Origin: Aerococcaceae bacterium zg-1292
GTDB taxonomy: Bacteria > Bacillota > Bacilli > Lactobacillales > Aerococcaceae
Assembly: GCA_016126655.1 (NCBI GenBank)
Contig: CP065955.1
Span: 558,001 to 622,000, forward strand
DNA length: 64,000 nucleotides
Direction of reading: 5' to 3'
Shown here: piece after piece, positions 58,783-64,000 of the stretch
How the letters are laid out: each line of letters opens with the position of its first letter
How positions within the stretch are numbered: the stretch's first letter is position 1
The notes under the pieces: generated by a model
Databases searched by the model: none
Seen by the model: the letters and a program-made list of their open reading frames with translations, nothing else
What the model was told of the DNA's origin: nothing
Made by a program: the position numbers and the translations under genes

Positions 58783-61560
58783 ATGAGAGTCGAAACAGTG
58801 ACTCAAATTATGGCTTTTGCTGTACCGGCAATCGCCTTGATATTGTTAGGATATTTGTTATTTCTAGCGAAGAAGAGCAACTGGTCATTGTTGAAAAAAA
58901 ATAAGGTGTTTGCAGTCTTAGTACCTTTATTTTTAGTTATTATCACAGTGCTAAATATAGCAATGAATATGTTTAATAATGTTGTGAATTTATATTTATC
59001 AAGTAAAACCTCAGATTCAGAAGCTGTTGAGTTAGCGCAAGAAAATTCAAAAGCAATTACGGCTGAAATTCAAGGTGAGGGAATTGTATTATTAGAGAAT
59101 AAAAATAACTCTCTACCATTAGAAAAAAATTCCAAATTAAATGTTTTTGGTATTGGCTCAGTGGCCACTACTTTTGGTGGTTCAGGATCAGGCGCATCGG
59201 ATGAGTCAAATAATGTAACGGTTTACCAAGGATTAAAGGATGCCGGATTTGAATTAAACCCAAACTTAGTTAAATATTACGAATCAAATAAACCTAAAAA
59301 AGAACAACAAAATAATTTTGATTTAACAGGTGGAGATTATAACATTTATGAGCCAACTTCTTTGACGGATGAAATGGTAAAAGAAGCAGTAGATTATTCT
59401 GATTCAGCTGTGGTTGTCTTTTCACGTAATGGTGGTGAAGGTGGCGATTTACCAATGGACATGGAAGAATTCAAAAATGGTGACGCAGGTAAATCATATT
59501 TAGAATTACAAGATATAGAATTAGCATTATTAGAGAAAATAAAATCAGCTGGCTTTAAAAAAGTTATCGTATTAATTAACTCAAGTAATGCAATGGAATT
59601 AGGTTTTTTAGAAGATGAAGGTATTACCGCTGCATTATGGATTGGCGGACCTGGGGCAACAGGAAACACGTCTGTGGCTAAAGTATTAGATGGGTCAATC
59701 AATCCGTCAGGACGATTAGTTGATACCTATGCTTATGACTTAACCACTGCACCAGCATATTATAATGCAGGTGATTTCGCTTACTTAAACGGGAAACATG
59801 AGTTAGGCCCAAATATAGATTACTTTAAATTCTTAAACTACAATGAAGGTATTTATGTAGGATATCGTTTCTATGAAACACGTTTTGTAGATAATGTGAC
59901 TGGTGAAACTGACGAAGCAGCGTATGAAAAACTCGTACAGTATCCGTTCGGTTATGGACTATCTTATACGACATTTGAACAAAAAATTGAAAGTTCTGAA
60001 GTGAAAGATGGCCAAGTTACAGTCAAAGTTAAAGTAACTAATACTGGAGAAGTTGCCGGTAAAGATGTAGTACAAGTGTATTATACTGCTCCATATATTA
60101 AAGGCGGTATTGAAAAATCTCATGTAGTATTAGCAGCATTTGGAAAAACAGAAGAATTAAAACCTGGTGCCAGTGAAACGGTCGAGTTATCATATGGCGT
60201 TGATGAAATGGCTTCGTATGATTACGTAAAAGCTAAAGCTTATGTTTTAGATAAAGGTACATATGAAATTAAAGTAATGAATAACGCACACGAAGTGATT
60301 GATTCATTTGAGTACGAGCAAAAAGAGACAGTAACCTTCAATGAATCACCTAGAAATTCAGATAATGTTGTAGCAACAAATCAATTTGATAAAGCGAGTG
60401 GAGATTTGAAATATGTTAGCCGTGCTGACTGGGAAGGAACTCTACCAACGGAACGTACTAAGCACGGTCAAGCGAGCGATGAATTAATTGACTTATTTAC
60501 AAATCCGCAATATAAAATGGATGATTCAGCAGAAGAGATTGTAACAGCGAATCACGGCTTAACAATTGAAGATTTAAGAGGCAAAGATTTTGATGATCCA
60601 TTGTGGGATAAACTACTGGAACAATTATCAGTTGATGATATGGTTAAATTAATTGGGTATGGTGGTTTCGCAACTCAAGCGATAGATTCAGTTGGGTTAC
60701 CAGCAACAGTTAACTCGGATGGACCTGCAGGAATTAACAACTTATTAACAGGTAGTACGGGTGTGCAATTTACTTCCGGGGTTGTTATTGCATCGACATG
60801 GAATCAGAATTTAGCTGCTAAATTAGGTAATGCGATGGCGCAAGAGGCAATTGCAATTGGAACGGTTGGCTTATACGCACCAGGAGCAAATTTACATCGC
60901 ACACCATTTTCTGGACGTAACTTTGAGTATTATTCAGAAGACCCTGTGATTTCTGGTAAAATCGCTGCAGCAACAGTAAAAGCAGCGAAAGAAGATGGAG
61001 TATTCATGTATATTAAACATTTTGCTGTTAATGATCAAGAAATTAACCGTTTAGGAGTAGCAACATGGTTAAATGAACAATCCTTACGTGAATTGTACTT
61101 AAAAGCATTTGAAATTCCTGTAAAAGAGGGCGAATCGACAGGTATTATGTCATCATTTAACCGTATTGGGGCGACATGGACAGGTGGTTATAATGAATTA
61201 TTAAATACAGTTTTGCGTAATGAATGGGGCTTTAAAGGAACAGTTGTCACAGATTATAACTATCGCTGGTTTATGGATCCAACTCAAGCTGTGTTAAATG
61301 GTGGAGACTTAATGTTAAATCCAGTTGGTAAAGAACCAACCGCAGCAAAAGACACAACACAAGGGCGTCAAGCGTTACGACGTGCATCAAAAAATATTAT
61401 GTATACAGTATTAAATTCAGCAGCCGTAGAAAATTATGACACTTCATTCCCACTGTGGTTAACATTATGGATTATTGGTAACGTACTTGTTCTAACAACT
61501 TTAGGTACTTGGATTTTCTTGAAAAATAAAAAGATGAAAAAAGTTGAGCTAGAACAGTAG
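58783..61560 (+). CDS. Membrane-anchored glycoside hydrolase 3, permuted domain order
   Basis: Family 3 glycosidase (beta-glucosidase-like), 925 residues. Two membrane helices (about 8-28 and 41-62) precede a GH3 C-type domain (EGIVLLENKNNSLPL ... FGGSGSGAS), then a fibronectin III-like domain (about 420-510), then the GH3 N-type barrel (SVDDMVKLIGYGG, NSDGPAGIN, IKHFAVNDQE), with nucleophile Asp824 in VTDYNYR, and a final membrane helix near 890-912. So the order is C-domain then N-domain, reversed from the usual. ATG 58783 follows AAAGGAGG. It is next to a second GH3. The glycan is not known. Confidence 0.9.
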   Translation: MRVETVTQIMAFAVPAIALILLGYLLFLAKKSNWSLLKKNKVFAVLVPLFLVIITVLNIAMNMFNNVVNLYLSSKTSDSEAVELAQENSKAITAEIQGEGIVLLENKNNSLPLEKNSKLNVFGIGSVATTFGGSGSGASDESNNVTVYQGLKDAGFELNPNLVKYYESNKPKKEQQNNFDLTGGDYNIYEPTSLTDEMVKEAVDYSDSAVVVFSRNGGEGGDLPMDMEEFKNGDAGKSYLELQDIELALLEKIKSAGFKKVIVLINSSNAMELGFLEDEGITAALWIGGPGATGNTSVAKVLDGSINPSGRLVDTYAYDLTTAPAYYNAGDFAYLNGKHELGPNIDYFKFLNYNEGIYVGYRFYETRFVDNVTGETDEAAYEKLVQYPFGYGLSYTTFEQKIESSEVKDGQVTVKVKVTNTGEVAGKDVVQVYYTAPYIKGGIEKSHVVLAAFGKTEELKPGASETVELSYGVDEMASYDYVKAKAYVLDKGTYEIKVMNNAHEVIDSFEYEQKETVTFNESPRNSDNVVATNQFDKASGDLKYVSRADWEGTLPTERTKHGQASDELIDLFTNPQYKMDDSAEEIVTANHGLTIEDLRGKDFDDPLWDKLLEQLSVDDMVKLIGYGGFATQAIDSVGLPATVNSDGPAGINNLLTGSTGVQFTSGVVIASTWNQNLAAKLGNAMAQEAIAIGTVGLYAPGANLHRTPFSGRNFEYYSEDPVISGKIAAATVKAAKEDGVFMYIKHFAVNDQEINRLGVATWLNEQSLRELYLKAFEIPVKEGESTGIMSSFNRIGATWTGGYNELLNTVLRNEWGFKGTVVTDYNYRWFMDPTQAVLNGGDLMLNPVGKEPTAAKDTTQGRQALRRASKNIMYTVLNSAAVENYDTSFPLWLTLWIIGNVLVLTTLGTWIFLKNKKMKKVELEQ

Positions 61561-61679
61561 TTTGATTTAGTAGTAAATGTTCACTTTGATATTGATGTTA
61601 ATAATAGGTTTTGATTTCTTTGTTCATTAATGGTGAGGGAAAAAACAAATAAATTTAAGAGAAAGAGAGTCGATAATAA

Positions 61680-64000
61680 ATGGAATTGAGAATTAATAGA
61701 CGTTTGATACAAAAAGGCTTGTTGTTATCAGCGGCATTTGTACTAGCTGCATGTTCAAATGATACACCACAAGAAACAACTACAAAAGCACCTGAATCAT
61801 CGCCAGCTGCTACCACAGTAGCTAAGAGTGCTGAAGAAACAACGAAAGATCCATATGCAGAAGAGAAATCAGAAACAACGAAAGATCCATATGCCGAAGA
61901 GAAATCAGAAGCAAAAGACCCATATGCCGAAGAGAAATCAGAAGCAAAAGACCCATATGCCGAAGAGAAATCAGAAGCGAAAGACCCATATGCCGAAGAG
62001 AAATCAGAAGCGAAAGACCCGTATGCCGAAGAGAAATCAGAAGCGAAAGATCCATATGCCGAAGAGAAATCAGAAGCGAAAGATCCATATGCCGAAGAGA
62101 AATCAGAAGCGAAAGACCCATATGCCGAAGAGAAACCAGAAGCAAAAGACCCATATGCCGAAGAGAAACCAGAAGCAAAAGACCCATATGCCGAAGAGAA
62201 ACCAGAAGCAAAAGACCCATATGCTGAAGAGAAATCAAAAGCGAAAGACCCATATGCTGAAGAGAAATCAGAAGCAAAAGATCCATATGCTGAAGAGAAA
62301 TCAGAAGCAAAAGATCCATATGCTGAAGAAGCTGCAAAGCAAGAGAAAAGTAAAAAATATGATTTTGACTATACTGAAGTAACAGATGGTGTTACAAAAT
62401 TTGGTGTTGTTGAGAATCCGGATGGTGGACCAAAAATTAGTTTCTCTCTAGAAAGTGGAATAAATATTTTAACAGAAGAAGTAGAAGATAAAACACTATA
62501 CTTTAAAGACTTAAATAATAACGGTAAGTTAGATACTTTTGAAGATTGGCGAGAAGATACTGAAACACGTTCAGCTGCATTAGCAGAAGTGTTGTCTATT
62601 GAACAAATTGCTGGATTAATGTTATTTAGTGGGCATCAACGTGATCAAGCAGCTGGATTAACCGATGAACAAAAGACATTCTTAGAGCAAGATAACTTAA
62701 GAAATGTATTGCATGCTGGTCCAAATAATGTTGAAGATTCAGTAAAATGGACTAACCAAATGCAAGCGTTTGTTGAGGGCTTAGGAAGTGAAGAAGAACC
62801 AATTATTCCAGTAAATATTAGTTCTGACCCACGAAGCGCAGCTGGAGATGTAGTCGGTTATAACGCGGATGGTGCTGATATTTCACGCTGGCCATCAAAC
62901 TTAGGTTTAGCAGCAACGTTCAATGCTGATTATATGAAACAATTCTCTAGTATGTCATCAGAAGAATATCGTGCAATGGGTATTACAATGGCTTTAGGGC
63001 CACAAATTGATTTAGCTACTGAACCACGTTGGTTACGTGTGAATGGTACATTTGGCGAAAGTATAGATTTAGCAACTGACTTTACTGAAGCATATGTAAA
63101 TTCATCTCAATCGACATTTGGTGAAAATGGCGAAGATTTAGGATGGGGTAATGATTCAGTTGCCGTGATGATTAAACACGCGCCTGGTGATGGTGCTGGT
63201 GAAAGTGGTCGAGAATCACATCTATTCCCTGGTAAATATGAAGTATTCCCTGGTGGTAACTTTGAACAACATTTAGAATTATTCGTTAAGGGTGGATTAA
63301 AAGTTGACGGTAAAGCGGGCCAAACGTCTGCTATGATGATGAACTACTCAATTATGCTAGATAAGGATGGGAATCCATTATTCGGTGATGAAGCGGTTGG
63401 TACAGCCTACAATAAAAACATTGTTGATTTATTCCGTGTAGACAATAACTATGATGGTGTATTAGTAACAGACTGGGGTGTTACACGTTTTGATAAAGAA
63501 AAAATCCGTTCAATGGGTACAGCATGGGGGATGAGTGATGCAACAGTTGAAGAACGTCATTTCCGTGTCTTAGTTTCTGGTTTAGATATGTTTGGTGGTA
63601 ACAATGATAAAGCACCTGTATTAGCAGCTTATGATATGTGGAAAGAAGCTAATGAAAAAGGTGAATTAGAACAGACTGCTGACGAACGCTTCCGACAATC
63701 AGCTAAACGTATCGTGCGTAACTTCTTTAATTTAGGATTATTTGAAAATCCATACTTAGACTTAGAACATTCTAAATCAGTTGTAGCAAGTAAAGATAAG
63801 GTTGAGGCCGGTTATCAAGCCCAATTAGATTCAGTTGTAATGGTGAAAAATACTGGCGAAACGATTAAAGCAAAAGAAGCTGCTGCTTTAAAAGAAATGA
63901 CAGTTTACATTCCATCGACTATTCAGCACCCAGCTGACAGTTTATTTGGTCCAGCCGAACAAGTTAATAAACCAACATTAGATATTGAATCAGCGAAACA
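61680..64000 (+). CDS. Glycoside hydrolase 3 lipoprotein with repeat linker (3' truncated by window)
   Basis: A lipoprotein with a lipobox (VLAAC, Cys25), then a 15-copy acidic repeat linker (about residues 57-217), then a GH3 enzyme. An EF-hand-like loop DLNNNGKLDTFE begins near residue 279. The GH3 N-barrel includes WPSNLGLAATFN, KHAPGDGAGESG and nucleophile Asp598 in VTDWGVTRF, and a GH3 C-domain starts near residue 700 and continues past 64000. At least 773 residues without a stop. The domain order is normal, unlike its neighbour. The ATG at 61680 has only a weak SD (AGAGAG). The pair probably acts together on one beta-glucan or glycoside. Confidence 0.9.
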   Translation, partial: MELRINRRLIQKGLLLSAAFVLAACSNDTPQETTTKAPESSPAATTVAKSAEETTKDPYAEEKSETTKDPYAEEKSEAKDPYAEEKSEAKDPYAEEKSEAKDPYAEEKSEAKDPYAEEKSEAKDPYAEEKSEAKDPYAEEKSEAKDPYAEEKPEAKDPYAEEKPEAKDPYAEEKPEAKDPYAEEKSKAKDPYAEEKSEAKDPYAEEKSEAKDPYAEEAAKQEKSKKYDFDYTEVTDGVTKFGVVENPDGGPKISFSLESGINILTEEVEDKTLYFKDLNNNGKLDTFEDWREDTETRSAALAEVLSIEQIAGLMLFSGHQRDQAAGLTDEQKTFLEQDNLRNVLHAGPNNVEDSVKWTNQMQAFVEGLGSEEEPIIPVNISSDPRSAAGDVVGYNADGADISRWPSNLGLAATFNADYMKQFSSMSSEEYRAMGITMALGPQIDLATEPRWLRVNGTFGESIDLATDFTEAYVNSSQSTFGENGEDLGWGNDSVAVMIKHAPGDGAGESGRESHLFPGKYEVFPGGNFEQHLELFVKGGLKVDGKAGQTSAMMMNYSIMLDKDGNPLFGDEAVGTAYNKNIVDLFRVDNNYDGVLVTDWGVTRFDKEKIRSMGTAWGMSDATVEERHFRVLVSGLDMFGGNNDKAPVLAAYDMWKEANEKGELEQTADERFRQSAKRIVRNFFNLGLFENPYLDLEHSKSVVASKDKVEAGYQAQLDSVVMVKNTGETIKAKEAAALKEMTVYIPSTIQHPADSLFGPAEQVNKPTLDIESAK
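61848..62330 (+). repeat. 15-copy 33-base coding tandem repeat
   Basis: The unit encodes KSEAKDPYAEE (11 residues), present 15 times; the first spacer is one residue longer (SETTK). Variants KPEA and KSKA occur toward the end. Codons differ synonymously (GAC/GAT, GCC/GCT, CCA/CCG), so duplication was stepwise. It forms an extended acidic spacer after the lipid anchor. Confidence 0.97.

Noticed and set aside
61822-62382. Long ORFs in other frames on both strands
   Set aside because: A 33-base repeat leaves other frames open by chance; the real frame starts at 61680 with a lipobox and continues into GH3.

Overview
The window is AT-rich chromosomal DNA from a low-GC Gram-positive bacterium. It shows strong AGGAGG ribosome binding sites, three T-box-controlled aminoacyl-tRNA synthetase loci, CcpA/LacI-type operators, lipoboxes, and the Lactobacillales-like order (tdk remnant)-prfA-prmC-tsaC-glyA with upp nearby. 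The citrate lyase and oxaloacetate decarboxylase gene set suggests a fermentative member of the Lactobacillales. Aerococcaceae or Carnobacteriaceae is my best guess, but I cannot fix the genus.

Layout. 1-7509: a chimeric thymidine kinase/prfA remnant, then prfA, prmC, tsaC/sua5, glyA, a thiolase and upp. 8053-13179: L-asparaginase and aspartokinase on the minus strand, divergent from homoserine dehydrogenase and homoserine kinase, then a FlK-like thioesterase. 13616-15500: T-box, serS and a tRNA-Leu(GAG). 15621-20279: a sugar ABC transporter (binding protein and two permeases, no ATPase) behind a LacI-type operator, then a DUF1349 protein. 20494-23533: MgtC-like protein, an unknown secreted protein and an MFS carrier. 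23551-28980: T-box, pheS, pheT and ilvA. 29141-32847: a P1B-4 metal ATPase, uppP and an EIIA-Glc-like protein. 33020-36581: an unrecognised lipoprotein/ABC operon whose promoter has a 14-T tract. 36723-41869: a DUF1846 protein, T-box and valS. 42380-46053: a siderophore-type iron ABC transporter. 46575-58202: a complete citrate fermentation locus. It holds a GntR regulator, citG, divergent citC, citDEFX, a 2HCT citrate carrier and a four-subunit Na+-pumping oxaloacetate decarboxylase. 58783-64000: two family 3 glycoside hydrolases. One is a membrane-anchored, domain-permuted form; the other is a lipoprotein with a 15-copy repeat linker and runs off the window.

The most striking feature is a family of imperfect palindromic elements of about 115-120 bp, filling intergenic gaps on both strands at about ten loci. 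The arm sequence differs from copy to copy, but the two arms change together so that pairing is kept. Two copies are interrupted by another copy at the same internal position. The right end of the element often runs straight into the Shine-Dalgarno sequence of the next gene (prfA, upp, oadA, the thioesterase gene, an ABC permease gene). I see no transposase for it here.

Functionally, the citrate locus would import citrate, split it to acetate and oxaloacetate, and decarboxylate oxaloacetate while pumping Na+. Aspartokinase, homoserine dehydrogenase, homoserine kinase and threonine deaminase mark the aspartate/threonine branch, although thrC is not in the window. All functions are read from sequence motifs by eye; no database search was run.
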